Positions 1 through 10,259 of a stretch of DNA of 64,000 nt are shown piece by piece. Numbering within the stretch: the first letter of the stretch is position 1; every line of letters starts with the position of its first letter. A program made the translations under genes and the position numbers. Under the pieces are notes generated by a model, which did no database searches, was not told where the DNA came from, and saw nothing but the letters and a program-made list of their open reading frames with translations. The stretch comes from Synechococcus sp. MEDNS5 (GTDB lineage Bacteria; Cyanobacteriota; Cyanobacteriia; PCC-6307; Cyanobiaceae): NCBI RefSeq assembly GCF_014279875.1, contig NZ_CP047952.1, positions 1,302,001 through 1,366,000 of the forward strand, in the 5' to 3' direction.

Positions 1-255
1 TTCGCCGTAATCCAAGAGGGCCCATCGTCCTTCATTGATTCCTTCCTTGCGGAGCGGCAGGCGCTGAACGTCCTCTTCCAGCCGGTCTTCGACGGAACGG
101 GCGATCGCGCGAACCTGCACATCGCTCTGCCCTCCAGCGATCACCATCCAGTCGGCCAGACTTGAAACCTCATCCACGCGAATGAGCTGGATATCCACAG
201 CCTTGCGATCGTCACAGGCTTCAGCGGCCAGTTCAGCCAGCTGCTCACTATCCAT
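1..255 (-). CDS. rsfS: Ribosomal silencing factor RsfS, partial (C-terminus beyond window)
   Basis: The 85 visible codons begin MDSEQLAELAAEACDDRKA and continue through LADWMVIAGGQSDVQVRAIA, which is the start of the RsfS/Iojap/YbeB fold. RsfS binds ribosomal protein uL14 and keeps the subunits apart when nutrients are short. The reading frame runs off the left edge at position 1, so roughly the last third is missing. The ATG at 255 overlaps the end of the upstream DUF3318 gene by 8 bases, which suggests translational coupling in one minus-strand operon. Confidence 0.85.
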   Translation of the reverse strand, partial: MDSEQLAELAAEACDDRKAVDIQLIRVDEVSSLADWMVIAGGQSDVQVRAIARSVEDRLEEDVQRLPLRKEGINEGRWALLDYGE

Positions 256-892
256 AGACGTTCTCACTGGTAACGGATTGACGAGACCCCTGTTGCTGAG
301 CCATTTCAGCTCGGGCCTTACCGGCACTCTTGCGCAGAGCCTCCAGGCGATCCTCATAAAACCCCCTCTTCTTCTTCTTCCTGGTCTTCTCCACCAGATC
401 CTTGAGAGCACCGCCAAGGCTCTTGTAGGCATTCGGGACGCTGTAACCGAAGCGGCAGGCGAGATCAATCGCACGCTCATCAGCTGCAATGGCATCCCGC
501 AAACGCTTCTCGGCGTTGTTTTTGAGATAGAGCCGGTACCCCGCGAACCCGGATAGCCCCAAGGCCATGATCAGCAGCAGCCCGTCCTGAACCCAGAGTT
601 CCCCAATGGCCCCCCCAAGGCCGATGGCAAGCGCGGCCATCTCCCAACCGTCTCGCGGGATGGTGTCGTTCTGAATTCGCCCCACCTCATGCCAGAAGAG
701 CAAGTTGCGGTAATCCAGAGCGAGGCTGTCCCAGGCATCGAGGTCAACCTGAATCTCCACTTCGTCGCGACCGATTTCCTCCAGGGTGATCAGAGCAGGA
801 TCAACTGCTGCGGCGGCCTCAACGAACACCCAGCTCTGCATTTCGGGGGGCAGCAGCCCCTTCAGGCGCTGGAGTTCGCTCATGATTTTCAC
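248..892 (-). CDS. DUF3318 family protein, cyanobacterial membrane protein
   Basis: The 214-residue product opens with ELQRLKGLLPPEMQSWVFVE, the typical start of the cyanobacterial DUF3318 family. A hydrophobic stretch around residues 85-120 (ALAIGLGGAIGELWV, LLLIMALGLSGFAGYRLYL) probably forms two membrane segments. The tail is basic (KTRKKKKRG). The family has no established function. The first possible start is GTG at 892, preceded by AGGTGAG at suitable spacing. An ATG at 883 (MSELQ) is an alternative. It lies directly upstream of rsfS and overlaps it by 8 bases, so the two are probably co-transcribed, divergently from carB. Confidence 0.75.
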   Translation of the reverse strand: MKIMSELQRLKGLLPPEMQSWVFVEAAAAVDPALITLEEIGRDEVEIQVDLDAWDSLALDYRNLLFWHEVGRIQNDTIPRDGWEMAALAIGLGGAIGELWVQDGLLLIMALGLSGFAGYRLYLKNNAEKRLRDAIAADERAIDLACRFGYSVPNAYKSLGGALKDLVEKTRKKKKRGFYEDRLEALRKSAGKARAEMAQQQGSRQSVTSENVYG

Positions 893-1001
893 TGTCTCAC
901 CTGACCCTCAAAGTTAGCGACTCGTCAGCTCGGATTGTTGAAAATGCTCCCAAGCCCATGGGCTGCGTGGGAGACTCATAAGGTTTGGCCATCCATCATC
1001 A

Positions 1002-4000
1002 ATGCCCAGACGGAACGATCTGCAGCGCATCCTTCTGCTGGGTTCTGGGCCGATCGTGATTGGGCAGGCCTGTGAGTTCGACTACTCAGGAACGCAAGCC
1101 TGCAAGGCCCTCAAAGCCGAAGGGTACGAAGTTGTCTTAGTTAATTCCAACCCCGCCTCGATCATGACTGATCCGGAGATGGCGGATCGGACCTACGTCG
1201 AACCTCTAACTCCTGAGGTCGTCACAAGGGTGATCGAACGGGAGAAACCAGATGCCCTCCTGCCTACCATGGGTGGGCAGACAGCTCTGAACTTGGCTGT
1301 TGCGCTGGCAGAGAACGGCACTCTGGATCGCTTCGGCATTGAATTGATCGGTGCTGATCTCAAGGCGATCCGCAAAGCGGAGGATCGGCAGCTCTTCAAG
1401 CAGGCCATGGAACGGATCGGGGTGCAGGTCTGTCCTTCCGGGATTGCTTCCTCAATGGACGAAGCGAAGGCCGTCGGAGCCTCCATCGGTTCATACCCTC
1501 GAATCATCCGTCCGGCTTTCACTCTGGGAGGCAGCGGAGGAGGCATCGCCTACAACCCTGAGGAGTTCGACGCCATTTGCAAAAGCGGGCTGGATGCAAG
1601 TCCGGTTTCGCAGATCCTCATCGAGAAGTCACTCCTCGGCTGGAAAGAGTTCGAACTGGAGGTGATGCGCGATCTCGCCGACAACGTCGTGATCGTCTGC
1701 AGCATCGAAAACCTCGATCCGATGGGAGTGCACACGGGCGACTCGATCACAGTGGCACCCGCCCAGACGCTCACCGATCGGGAATACCAGCGTTTGCGGG
1801 ACCAGTCGATCGCAATCATCCGCGAGATCGGCGTCGCGACAGGCGGCAGCAACATTCAGTTCGCCATCAATCCTCAGAACGGCGAGGTGGTGGTCATCGA
1901 AATGAACCCGCGAGTGAGCCGATCATCGGCGCTGGCCAGCAAGGCCACGGGGTTCCCGATCGCGAAGATCGCCGCGAAGTTGGCCATTGGATACACCCTT
2001 GATGAAATCCTGAACGACATCACAGGCAAGACACCTGCCTGCTTTGAACCGACGATCGACTACGTCGTCACCAAAGTCCCCCGCTTCGCCTTTGAGAAGT
2101 TCCGAGGATCACCAGCGGTTTTGACCACAGCGATGAAATCCGTTGGCGAAGCCATGGCGATAGGCCGATGTTTCGAGGAATCGTTTCAAAAAGCGCTGCG
2201 ATCGCTCGAGACGGGTCTCTCAGGCTGGGGAGGGGATCGGCCGGAACCAACCCTTGAACCAGCCGAACTGGAACGGTCCCTACGGACCCCCTCACCCGAG
2301 CGAATTCTCAGCGTTCGCGCCGCGATGATCGCAGGGCGAAGCGATGCCGAGATCCATGCTCTCAGCAGCATCGACCCCTGGTTCCTCGCCAAACTTCGCC
2401 ATTTAATCGACGTCGAAGAACGGTTTCTGCGCGGGAAGCATCTGGATCAGCTCTCAAGCGACACCATGCTTGAGCTGAAGCAGCTCGGATTCTCTGATCG
2501 TCAAATTGCCTGGCAGACCAACAGCGATGAGCTGTCGGTGCGTGCCCATCGCAAAACGCTCGCAGTCCACCCCGTCTTTAAAACCGTTGACACCTGCGCG
2601 GCAGAATTCGCTTCCTCGACGCCTTATCACTACTCCACCTATGAGAGGGCGGTCGCTCGCATCAACCCCAGTGGAGATCTGGAGTTTCAGGAACCAGCCA
2701 CCGAAGTATCAGCCGACACACGGCCCAAGCTGATGATTCTGGGCGGTGGTCCCAACCGGATTGGCCAGGGCATCGAGTTCGACTACTGCTGCTGCCATGC
2801 CTCCTTCTCCGCACAGAGCCAGGGGTACTGCACGGTGATGGTGAACAGCAACCCGGAAACAGTCTCCACCGACTACGACAGCAGCGATCGGCTGTATTTC
2901 GAGCCCCTCACCTTTGAGGATGTCCTGAATGTGATTGAAGTGGAACGTCCCGCAGGGGTGATCGTTCAATTCGGTGGACAAACGCCCCTCAAGCTCGCCC
3001 TGCCTCTATTGCGATGGCTCGAAACACCGGAGGGGCAGTCCACCGGCACGCAAATTTGGGGTACGACTCCTGAATCAATCGATCTTGCCGAAGACCGTGA
3101 ACAGTTCGAAGCCATTCTCCGCCAACTGGACATTCGTCAGCCACGCAATGGCCTTGCACGCAGTGAAGCGGAAGCCAGAACAGTCGCTGAAACGGTCGGC
3201 TATCCCGTTGTGGTCCGCCCTTCATACGTCCTGGGTGGTCGCGCCATGGAAGTTGTCTATGACGAGAACGAGCTGAACCGCTACATGAACGAAGCCGTTC
3301 AGGTTGAGCCTGATCATCCGGTGCTCATCGACCAGTACCTGCAAAACGCCATTGAGGTGGACGTGGATGCCCTCTGCGATCACGAGGGAACAGTCGTGAT
3401 CGGTGGACTGATGGAACACATCGAACCTGCAGGCATTCATTCCGGTGATTCGGCCTGCTGCCTTCCCTCGATTTCACTGGGGGATGAGGCGCTCAACACC
3501 ATCAAAACCTGGACAAAAGCATTGGCGCTTCGGCTGAACGTGCGTGGACTGATCAACCTTCAGTTCGCTTTCCAAAGGGCAGAAACCGGAGAAGAACTGG
3601 TGTTCATCATCGAAGCCAACCCCAGAGCATCAAGAACCGTCCCTTTCGTCGCCAAGGCGACGGGTGTACCTCTCGCTCGCATTGCTACACGGCTGATGGC
3701 AGGAGAGAGTCTCGCGACCATCGGGTTGTTGCACGAACCTCGCCCGCCCCTTCAAGCTGTGAAAGAGGCTGTTCTGCCGTTCAGACGATTTCCAGGTGCA
3801 GACTCGCTTCTGGGCCCTGAGATGCGCTCCACTGGGGAAGTGATGGGCTGGGCACCAGACTTCGGAATGGCCTACGCCAAAGCCGAGATCGCTGCGGGTG
3901 AAGCCCTGCCGACGGTGGGTACTGTTTTTCTGTCAACGCACGACCGCGACAAACTGGCCCTGATCCCTGTCGCGCAGCGCTTGACCGCTCTCGGCTTTGA

Positions 4001-4325
4001 TCTAATCGCGACGGCTGGCACCGCGCAAACCCTCTCTGAGGCAGGGCTGACGGTGACCCCTGTGCTCAAGGTCCATGAAGGCAGACCAAATATCGAAGAT
4101 CAGATCCGCTCAGGGGGTGTCCAGCTCGTGATCAACACCCCCATAGGCCGCCAGGCTGCTCACGACGATCGCTACATCAGGCGAGCGGCCCTCGATTATT
4201 CCGTGCCCACGCTCACCACCCTGGCAGGTGCACGCTCCGCGGTTGAGGGGATCGAGGCTCTTCAGTCGCGGAGCATCGACATTCACGCGCTGCAGGATGT
4301 TCATGCAGGGGTTGAGTCCCGGTAA
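1002..4325 (+). CDS. carB: Carbamoyl-phosphate synthase large subunit
   Basis: CarB makes carbamoyl phosphate from bicarbonate, glutamine-derived ammonia and two ATP, feeding arginine and pyrimidine synthesis. The 1107-residue protein shows the internal duplication of the family: [20 protein letters not shown] near residue 10 is matched by [20 protein letters not shown] near residue 577, each followed by a VNSNP motif. Each half carries an ATP-grasp domain ([15 protein letters not shown] and [15 protein letters not shown]). The last ~140 residues form the MGS-like allosteric domain. Its length is slightly above the ~1075 of E. coli CarB. The glutaminase subunit gene carA is not in this window, as is usual in cyanobacteria where the two are unlinked. 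Confidence 0.98.
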   Translation: MPRRNDLQRILLLGSGPIVIGQACEFDYSGTQACKALKAEGYEVVLVNSNPASIMTDPEMADRTYVEPLTPEVVTRVIEREKPDALLPTMGGQTALNLAVALAENGTLDRFGIELIGADLKAIRKAEDRQLFKQAMERIGVQVCPSGIASSMDEAKAVGASIGSYPRIIRPAFTLGGSGGGIAYNPEEFDAICKSGLDASPVSQILIEKSLLGWKEFELEVMRDLADNVVIVCSIENLDPMGVHTGDSITVAPAQTLTDREYQRLRDQSIAIIREIGVATGGSNIQFAINPQNGEVVVIEMNPRVSRSSALASKATGFPIAKIAAKLAIGYTLDEILNDITGKTPACFEPTIDYVVTKVPRFAFEKFRGSPAVLTTAMKSVGEAMAIGRCFEESFQKALRSLETGLSGWGGDRPEPTLEPAELERSLRTPSPERILSVRAAMIAGRSDAEIHALSSIDPWFLAKLRHLIDVEERFLRGKHLDQLSSDTMLELKQLGFSDRQIAWQTNSDELSVRAHRKTLAVHPVFKTVDTCAAEFASSTPYHYSTYERAVARINPSGDLEFQEPATEVSADTRPKLMILGGGPNRIGQGIEFDYCCCHASFSAQSQGYCTVMVNSNPETVSTDYDSSDRLYFEPLTFEDVLNVIEVERPAGVIVQFGGQTPLKLALPLLRWLETPEGQSTGTQIWGTTPESIDLAEDREQFEAILRQLDIRQPRNGLARSEAEARTVAETVGYPVVVRPSYVLGGRAMEVVYDENELNRYMNEAVQVEPDHPVLIDQYLQNAIEVDVDALCDHEGTVVIGGLMEHIEPAGIHSGDSACCLPSISLGDEALNTIKTWTKALALRLNVRGLINLQFAFQRAETGEELVFIIEANPRASRTVPFVAKATGVPLARIATRLMAGESLATIGLLHEPRPPLQAVKEAVLPFRRFPGADSLLGPEMRSTGEVMGWAPDFGMAYAKAEIAAGEALPTVGTVFLSTHDRDKLALIPVAQRLTALGFDLIATAGTAQTLSEAGLTVTPVLKVHEGRPNIEDQIRSGGVQLVINTPIGRQAAHDDRYIRRAALDYSVPTLTTLAGARSAVEGIEALQSRSIDIHALQDVHAGVESR

Positions 4326-4350
4326 GGTCACGGAAGATTGATCAAGCCCA

Positions 4351-5022
4351 GTGACCGTCAGCACTCCCGCGCAAACATCACCAGGCAGCGACTGCCGCGA
4401 GGCTTTTAGGGCTGCTTATGAGAACCGTTACACCTGGGATCCTGGCTTCTCCGGCTATTGCGGACGTTGCATCTGGCAACAGGGCGACCGCACTGTCGAG
4501 GGCCGGTTCGAAGTTGGTGCCGACCTGAAGGCCAAGGTGACAGGAGTTGACGATGCGGAGGTAGAAAAGGCCATGGCATCCCAGCTTTGGGAAGTGGCCA
4601 TCCACCGGGTTCGGAGGTCTTTCGATCAGGTGCACGGTGACAACACCTTCACTGCGGGAACGACCACTGATGAAGGCCTGGAAGTCCTGATCGGCGGCAA
4701 GGGTGAGGGAGACCGCTACCGCATCAAAGATCGGGTGGTCACCATGGTTCACCGTCATATTCACGGAACTGTGGTCACCATTCACACCGGCAGCACGACC
4801 GACACAGGGTCTGGATACCTCAGCCGTACTTACACAAGTCAGTATGCGGACCCATCAACCGGCGAAGCCCGTGGGGGACTCAGCCGTTTTGAAGACACAT
4901 TCGTGCCACTCGAAGCCAGCGGTCCCTGGATTCTTGAGCAACGGGTGATCAGCACCGAAGCGCACGGCCAAACACCGGCCAGCACTCAGTCTTTCCGCTT
5001 CCTGGATTGTTCCAGCCTCTGA
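4351..5022 (+). CDS. DUF3386 family protein
   Basis: A 223-residue soluble protein of the cyanobacterial DUF3386 family, recognisable by the N-terminal AFRAAYENRYTWDPGFSGY and by an extended beta-rich body with VVTMVHRHIHGTVVTIHTG. The function is unknown. It contains a clustered HRHIH motif around residue 131 that might bind metal, but this is only a guess. The start is GTG at 4351, 25 bases after carB. Its TGA stop shares one base with the ATG of the downstream symporter, so the two are translationally coupled. Confidence 0.75.
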   Translation: MTVSTPAQTSPGSDCREAFRAAYENRYTWDPGFSGYCGRCIWQQGDRTVEGRFEVGADLKAKVTGVDDAEVEKAMASQLWEVAIHRVRRSFDQVHGDNTFTAGTTTDEGLEVLIGGKGEGDRYRIKDRVVTMVHRHIHGTVVTIHTGSTTDTGSGYLSRTYTSQYADPSTGEARGGLSRFEDTFVPLEASGPWILEQRVISTEAHGQTPASTQSFRFLDCSSL

Positions 5023-6389
5023 TGTCCGTTTCCATCGCGGCCCTGAGGAGTCTGAGCCTCGAAAAGATCAGCTCGGTTGTCTGGGGACCGGCAACACTCT
5101 TGCTCATTGCAGGCACAGGCCTCTACCTGATGGTGGGCCTGCAGTGGATGCCGCTGCGTCGCTTGGGTTTCGCCCTGAACGCAATGGTGGCGTCAATGCG
5201 AACCAACAAAAGTTCCGATCAGTCCGGTGAAGGTGAGGTGAATGCCTTCCAGGGCCTGATGACGGCTCTCGCTGCAACAATCGGCACTGGAAATGTGGCC
5301 GGAGTCGCTGCAGCGATTGGGGCCGGCGGACCGGGTGCCGTGTTCTGGATGTGGCTCGCGGCTGTTCTTGGCATCGCCACCAAATACGGCGAATGCATGG
5401 TGGCGGTTCAGTTCCGTGAGGTTGATTCCCTTCGAGACCATGTTGGCGGTCCGATGTATGCCATCCGCAATGGTCTTGGACCACGCTGGGCCTGGCTGGG
5501 CATCGTGTTTGCTTTGTTCGGAACCTTCGCTGGATTCGGAATCGGCAATGGTGTTCAAGCTCATGAATTAGCAAGCGTTCTCAGCAGCTATGGCGTCCCC
5601 CCCCTGGCAACAGGCATCGGGATGGCTCTTATTACATTTGTCGTGATTGTTGGTGGAATCCGCCGAATCGGTCGCGTGGCAGGTGTGGTGGTTCCAGTGA
5701 TGGCTGGGATTTATGTTCTCAGCGCGCTTGTGATTCTTCTTCTCCACATCGGTGAGATTCCAGCGGCACTTCAGCTGATCGTGCAGGACGCTTTTACAGG
5801 TCGGGCAGCAGCGGGAGGGGCCTTGGGTGTGGTGATCCAGAAAGGGATCGCCCGTGGAGTGTTCTCCAACGAAGCCGGATTGGGAACGGCGCCGATCGCG
5901 CAAGCGTCAGCCCGTCCGGGAGATCCAGTCCTTCAAGGTGCTGTCGCCATGCTGGGAACGGTGATTGACACACTGATTATTTGCACGATGACGGCCCTCG
6001 TGATCGTGATTAGTGGGCGTTACATGGACAGCGAACAGGGTGTGATGCTGACCAAAAGTGCTTTCGATTGGGCCTTACCTGGTGCCGGCCATCTCGTGAG
6101 TTTTGCAACAGTCACGTTCACGGCAACCACCATCCTTGGTTGGAGTTTCTACAGCGAACGCTGTCTGGAATTTCTCGCTGGAGTTCGTCCGATTCGCTGG
6201 TTCCGTCTCGTCTGGGTGGCGGTGGTTGTCATTGGAGCCACCGCCAGCTTCGACGTGGTTTGGTTAATTGCAGACATCCTCAATGGATTAATGGCAATCC
6301 CGAATCTTTTGTCCTTGCTGCTTCTCTCCCCGGTGATCTTCAAGATCACCAGGGAATACAACTTCAACCATTCTCAGGCAGAGGAGTGA
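5022..6389 (+). CDS. Sodium:alanine/glycine symporter, AGCS family
   Basis: The 455-residue protein has about ten or eleven hydrophobic segments and the AGCS family signature GEVNAFQGLMTALAATIGTG with GNVAGVAAAIGAGGPGAVFW near residues 70-115. Further conserved stretches are FSNEAGLGTAPIAQASA and the FYSERCLEFL region. AGCS carriers import alanine, glycine or related amino acids with sodium across the inner membrane, which suits a marine cell. The ATG at 5022 overlaps the previous stop by one base and is preferred over an upstream TTG at 5007. The exact substrate cannot be read from the sequence. Confidence 0.92.
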   Translation: MSVSIAALRSLSLEKISSVVWGPATLLLIAGTGLYLMVGLQWMPLRRLGFALNAMVASMRTNKSSDQSGEGEVNAFQGLMTALAATIGTGNVAGVAAAIGAGGPGAVFWMWLAAVLGIATKYGECMVAVQFREVDSLRDHVGGPMYAIRNGLGPRWAWLGIVFALFGTFAGFGIGNGVQAHELASVLSSYGVPPLATGIGMALITFVVIVGGIRRIGRVAGVVVPVMAGIYVLSALVILLLHIGEIPAALQLIVQDAFTGRAAAGGALGVVIQKGIARGVFSNEAGLGTAPIAQASARPGDPVLQGAVAMLGTVIDTLIICTMTALVIVISGRYMDSEQGVMLTKSAFDWALPGAGHLVSFATVTFTATTILGWSFYSERCLEFLAGVRPIRWFRLVWVAVVVIGATASFDVVWLIADILNGLMAIPNLLSLLLLSPVIFKITREYNFNHSQAEE

Positions 6390-6594
6390 CGTTCTTCAAG
6401 CGTTCATTCAGTTGCGTCGCCATGGTCTGACGTCCAACAGCCAGCACCTTCAGGGTGTCTTCATGCATCCTCAGCTGTGCATCGGCCACTTGCATCCCGC
6501 GTACAAGCTCCTTGAGCTCATCAGGCAAGGCATTGAGGTCATAGCGCTTGCCTTCAAAAGTCAAGATTGGATTGTCGGTGGGAGTGGTTGTCAT
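6364..6594 (-). CDS. DUF6447-like small protein
   Basis: A 76-residue protein beginning MTTTPTDNPILTFEGKRYDL, followed by LPDELKELVRGMQVADAQLR and a helical C-terminus. The pattern of a short beta hairpin (Gly-Lys-x-Tyr) followed by two amphipathic helices fits the DUF6447 family, a small soluble family of unknown role. The 3' end overlaps the symporter gene on the opposite strand by 26 bases. The call rests on overall pattern only. Confidence 0.6.
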   Translation of the reverse strand: MTTTPTDNPILTFEGKRYDLNALPDELKELVRGMQVADAQLRMHEDTLKVLAVGRQTMATQLNERLKNVTPLPENG

Positions 6595-6630
6595 GGCTTT
6601 GCAGCGAGATTCGAGCGAAACACCTGAAAC

Positions 6631-8373
6631 TTAACGCTGCCGATCACGAATCATCTGCCGTTCACACAGTTCGCGATAACGGCCGTTGTGCTGCATCAGG
6701 GCATCGTGGGTTCCCTGCTCGATGATCGAGCCATTCTCGAGCACAACGATCCGGTCGGCTTCCTGAACCGTTGCCAGTCGATGGGCGATCACCAGCACCG
6801 TCCGGCCGCGCATGGCCTGACGAAGACCCACCTGCACAGCAGATTCCGCTTCGGCATCCAGCGCACTGGTGGCTTCATCGAGAAGCATCACCGCAGGATC
6901 CCCAAGAACGGCGCGGGCGATGGCAATGCGCTGAAGCTGCCCCCCGGACACATTGGTACCCCTCTCTTCCAGATGGGTCGCGTATCCCTCCGGGAGGTTG
7001 ATGATGAAATCGTGGGCATTGGCCAGACGGGCCGCTTCCACGACCTGCTCTTGGCTCGCCGCGCGACCGAAGCGAATCGCCTCGGCGATGGTGCCTGAGA
7101 ACACGCTGCTGCGCTGCGGAACCAGGGCTACCTGCTGGCGCAGGTCCCGGGCCTTCACTTGAGCCAGATTCTTGCCGTCCAGCAGAACCTGGCCGCTCTG
7201 TGCGGTGTTGAAGCGCAGCACCAGTGAAAACAGTGTGCTCTTGCCGGCCCCCGAAGGACCGACCAGGGCCACAACGCTTCCCGCTTCAATGGTCAGATTG
7301 AGGTCATGCAGAACGGGTTGATCAAGGCGATAACCGAACTGCACGTTCTTGAAGACGAGATCACCACGGAGCCGATCAAGGGGAAGAGCAGGATCGGGAT
7401 CGGCGGGCTCTGAAGGCTCTTTCTCGATCGCCCTCAGACGTCGCAACGAAGCCTGACCTTGCTGAAACTCGTTGTAATTCGTGGTGAGATGAGCGATGGG
7501 GTCGATCAGCACCACAAGACCGGTCACGTAGCTGGTGAGACCCTTGCTGTCGAGGTCTCCATTGCTCAGCCTGTAAGCAGCGAGAACGAGAACCACCGCA
7601 ATGCCTAGCACTTCGATGATGCCAACAACCGGATGTTGCAAGGCAACCAGCCGGTAGGTGTTGTAGCGGGCCCTCCTGTGCTGATCGATCTCCTGTTCAA
7701 AGCGGCCCTGCAACCAGGGTTCGGCCGCAAAGGCCCGCACCAGAGGCAAACCCTCAATCGCTTCGCCGAGAAGCCCTGCCAACTCACTGACTTTTTTCTG
7801 ACTGCGTTCAGTGGCGGCCATGACCCTTCCACCAAACAAACTGATCAACCACACGATCAACGGCGCCAGCAGAAGGATCGCAAGGGTGAGTTTCCAGTCG
7901 AGCCAGAGCATGTAACCCAGCACAGCTAGAAGCTGAAGAGCACTGGGAATCGTGTCGTGGAGAGTTTTGTAGATGACTTCACTGACACGGTCCGCGTCTT
8001 CAGTCAGCCGATACGTGAGGTCCCCCGCTGAGAGCTTCTCCAGGGCACCGAGTTCCACCTGCTGCAGCTGCCGGAAGAGATCCCTGCGCAGGCTCTGGCT
8101 CACTTGCAGTGCCGGACCGGCCAACAAAGAATCCTGAGCAAACTGAGCCAACTTCTGGAGCAGAAACACCACAAGAACGAGCCCGATCACTGGGAGCACG
8201 ACCGAGAGATCGCCAGAGCCAAGGGCTGGAATCAACCGTCCGACCAAATCCATCAGCAGCGGCCAGCTGCCAACAAAAAGAATCATGCTGAGCGCACCCC
8301 AAAGCAGCTGGACGGAATGCGGCCGCAACAGGGGAAGAAGTCTGCGGAATCCGGCTTCGGAAGGGGTCAGCAT
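6631..8373 (-). CDS. ABC exporter, fused permease and ATPase (MdlB/MsbA type)
   Basis: A 580-residue half-transporter. Residues ~20-300 form the six-helix ABC_membrane domain. The nucleotide-binding domain follows, with Walker A GPSGAGKST, Q-loop LVPQRSSVF, signature VSGGQLQRIAIARA, Walker B AVMLLDEATSALD and switch histidine IAHRL. Such proteins dimerise and export lipids, peptides or drugs from the inner leaflet. The substrate cannot be inferred. The closest family resemblance is to bacterial ABCB-like/MsbA-type exporters common in cyanobacteria. Its start is only 15 bases from the first start of the divergent S4 gene, so the two promoters must overlap or lie inside the coding regions. Confidence 0.93.
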   Translation of the reverse strand: MLTPSEAGFRRLLPLLRPHSVQLLWGALSMILFVGSWPLLMDLVGRLIPALGSGDLSVVLPVIGLVLVVFLLQKLAQFAQDSLLAGPALQVSQSLRRDLFRQLQQVELGALEKLSAGDLTYRLTEDADRVSEVIYKTLHDTIPSALQLLAVLGYMLWLDWKLTLAILLLAPLIVWLISLFGGRVMAATERSQKKVSELAGLLGEAIEGLPLVRAFAAEPWLQGRFEQEIDQHRRARYNTYRLVALQHPVVGIIEVLGIAVVLVLAAYRLSNGDLDSKGLTSYVTGLVVLIDPIAHLTTNYNEFQQGQASLRRLRAIEKEPSEPADPDPALPLDRLRGDLVFKNVQFGYRLDQPVLHDLNLTIEAGSVVALVGPSGAGKSTLFSLVLRFNTAQSGQVLLDGKNLAQVKARDLRQQVALVPQRSSVFSGTIAEAIRFGRAASQEQVVEAARLANAHDFIINLPEGYATHLEERGTNVSGGQLQRIAIARAVLGDPAVMLLDEATSALDAEAESAVQVGLRQAMRGRTVLVIAHRLATVQEADRIVVLENGSIIEQGTHDALMQHNGRYRELCERQMIRDRQR

Positions 8374-8388
8374 CGGTGCACACTATCA

Positions 8389-8610
8389 ATGGCATCCAGA
8401 CGAACTGCCCTGATGAAGCTCGATCAGTTCCTCAAATGGCAGGGATGGGTTTCCACAGGAGGCGAGGCCAAGCTGCGCATCCGCGATGGCCAGGTACAGG
8501 TCAACGGCAAAGTGGAATCGCGCCGAGGGCGGCAGCTCACGGCTGGAGATCATGTTGAACTCGGTGGAGAAAGCGCCACGGTTCCCGAAGACCCTCAGGC
8601 TGGGCCGTAA
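8389..8610 (+). CDS. S4 RNA-binding domain protein (YbcJ/RqcP-like)
   Basis: A 73-residue protein consisting almost entirely of one S4 domain: KLDQFLKWQGWVSTGGEAK, then RIRDGQVQVNGKVESRRGRQ and the closing beta strand AGDHVEL. The S4 fold binds structured RNA, often rRNA or tRNA on the ribosome. The first ATG is at 8389; a second ATG at 8413 (MKLDQFL) matches the usual family start and would leave a larger gap to the divergent exporter gene. tpiA follows 33 bases downstream on the same strand. Confidence 0.85.
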   Translation: MASRRTALMKLDQFLKWQGWVSTGGEAKLRIRDGQVQVNGKVESRRGRQLTAGDHVELGGESATVPEDPQAGP

Positions 8611-8643
8611 GTTGGCTGCTGCTGAGCTGCAGAGGACGCAAGC

Positions 8644-9375
8644 GTGCGCAAACCGGTGATCGCAGGCAACTGGAAGATGCACATGACCTGTACCCAGACC
8701 CGGGACTGGATGGGTACCTTCTTACCCCTGATCGCTGAGACTCCGGATGACCGTCACTTGGTGGTGGCTCCGCCCTTCACCGCGATCAGCACACTGGCGG
8801 ATGTGGGAACTGGGAGTCGGGTCGAAATCTCCAGCCAAAATGTGCATTGGGAAGGTCATGGGGCGTACACAGGCGAGATCTCACCAGCGATGCTTCAGGA
8901 GCATGGCGTGCGTTACGCCATCGTTGGCCACAGCGAGCCCCGGAAATACTTCAGCGAGAGCGACGAACAGATCAATCACAGGGCCCGTTCAGCGCAAGCT
9001 CACGACCTGATCCCCATCGTGTGCGTGGGCGAAAGCGATGAGCAGCGCAGCCGTGGTGAAGCTGAACGGGTCATCCGTCGTCAGGTGGAACAGGGCCTTG
9101 AAGGTCTTGATCCGGCTCGGTTGGTCGTGGCCTACGAACCAATCTGGGCCATCGGCACAGGAAAAACCTGTGAGTCCGCGGAGGCGAATCGAATCTGCGG
9201 ACTGATCCGAAGCTGGGTGGGTTCACCTGATCTGATCATTCAGTACGGAGGATCAGTGAAACCAGCAAACATCGATGAGCTCATGGGCATGAGCGACATC
9301 GATGGTGTGCTGGTCGGAGGCGCGTCGCTTGATCCAGAGGGCTTCGCGAGAATCGCGAACTACAAGAAAGCCTGA
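8644..9375 (+). CDS. tpiA: Triose-phosphate isomerase
   Basis: TIM interconverts dihydroxyacetone phosphate and glyceraldehyde 3-phosphate in glycolysis and the Calvin cycle. The 243-residue protein shows AGNWKMHMT with the substrate lysine, the electrophilic histidine in [15 protein letters not shown], the catalytic glutamate in [13 protein letters not shown] and the phosphate-binding YGGSVKP. The start is GTG at 8644, since [13 protein letters not shown] fits the normal N-terminus. It is followed 7 bases later by folP, so the two are probably in one transcript with the S4 gene. Confidence 0.98.
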   Translation: MRKPVIAGNWKMHMTCTQTRDWMGTFLPLIAETPDDRHLVVAPPFTAISTLADVGTGSRVEISSQNVHWEGHGAYTGEISPAMLQEHGVRYAIVGHSEPRKYFSESDEQINHRARSAQAHDLIPIVCVGESDEQRSRGEAERVIRRQVEQGLEGLDPARLVVAYEPIWAIGTGKTCESAEANRICGLIRSWVGSPDLIIQYGGSVKPANIDELMGMSDIDGVLVGGASLDPEGFARIANYKKA

Positions 9376-9382
9376 GCGAGCA

Positions 9383-10216
9383 ATGCGCCATCCCACCTGC
9401 TGGGGTCACAGACCAGCTGTGATGGGTGTGATCAACCTCACCCCAGACTCCTTCAGTGATGGAGGCCAGTTCAACGGTGAGAATCAGGCCACAAGAGAAG
9501 CCGATCGACAGATCCGGGAAGGCGCCGATGTGCTCGATCTCGGCGCTCAAAGCACGCGACCTGGGGCAGACGAAGTGGGTGCGGAAGAGGAACTTAGACG
9601 TCTGATCCCTTGCCTCAAAGCAATCAGACACGCCCATCCAAATGTAATCATTTCCGTCGACACGTTCCTGGCTGCTGTGGCATCAGCGGCTCTCGATGCG
9701 GGTGCCGACTGGATCAATGATGTCAGCGGAGGCCGCCGCGATTCAGCCATGCTTCCGCTGATTGCTGAAGCGGGCTGTCCTTACGTGTTGATGCACAGCC
9801 GAGGAAACAGCGCAACGATGGACTCTTGCACCAATTACGGCAAGGAGGGCGTGGTGAATGCAGTCCGACGAGAACTGCGGGAAAGCACCCAACAGGCCTG
9901 CAAGCAAGGAGTGAAGCTTGCGCAACTAATTTGGGATCCAGGACTGGGATTTGCCAAAGACAATGAACAGAACCTGGAGCTAATCCGCCAGCTCGAAGAA
10001 CTTCAACACGATGGCATTCCCTTGTTACTGGGCCCATCTCGAAAACGCTTCATCGGCGCGGTCTTGAACCAGCCACGACCTAAAGCACGCATCTGGGGGA
10101 CTGCTGCAGTCTGCGCACGTGCCCAGGCCGCAGGCGTGCATGTCTTGCGGGTGCACGATGTTGGTCCGATCCATCAGGTGGTGAGCATGGGCGAAGCCGT
10201 TGCCCGAGACACCTGA
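9383..10216 (+). CDS. folP: Dihydropteroate synthase
   Basis: FolP condenses 6-hydroxymethyl-dihydropterin pyrophosphate with p-aminobenzoate in folate synthesis. The 277-residue protein has the signature VMGVINLTPDSFSDGG with the pyrophosphate-loop asparagine, DLGAQSTRPGA, WINDVSGG, WDPGLGFAK and the GPSRKRF lysine/arginine motif. The ATG at 9383, seven bases after tpiA, is chosen because MRHPTCWGHRPAVMGV gives the normal spacing to the signature. An in-frame extension upstream would run into tpiA. Confidence 0.97.
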   Translation: MRHPTCWGHRPAVMGVINLTPDSFSDGGQFNGENQATREADRQIREGADVLDLGAQSTRPGADEVGAEEELRRLIPCLKAIRHAHPNVIISVDTFLAAVASAALDAGADWINDVSGGRRDSAMLPLIAEAGCPYVLMHSRGNSATMDSCTNYGKEGVVNAVRRELRESTQQACKQGVKLAQLIWDPGLGFAKDNEQNLELIRQLEELQHDGIPLLLGPSRKRFIGAVLNQPRPKARIWGTAAVCARAQAAGVHVLRVHDVGPIHQVVSMGEAVARDT

Positions 10217-10259
10217 TTGATTTCGCTAGAACAGGGATCCTTGCAAGTCACGTTCGTCC

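Noticed and set aside
5007-5021. TTG start for the AGCS symporter
   Set aside because: The ATG at 5022 is coupled to the upstream stop and gives the usual N-terminus.
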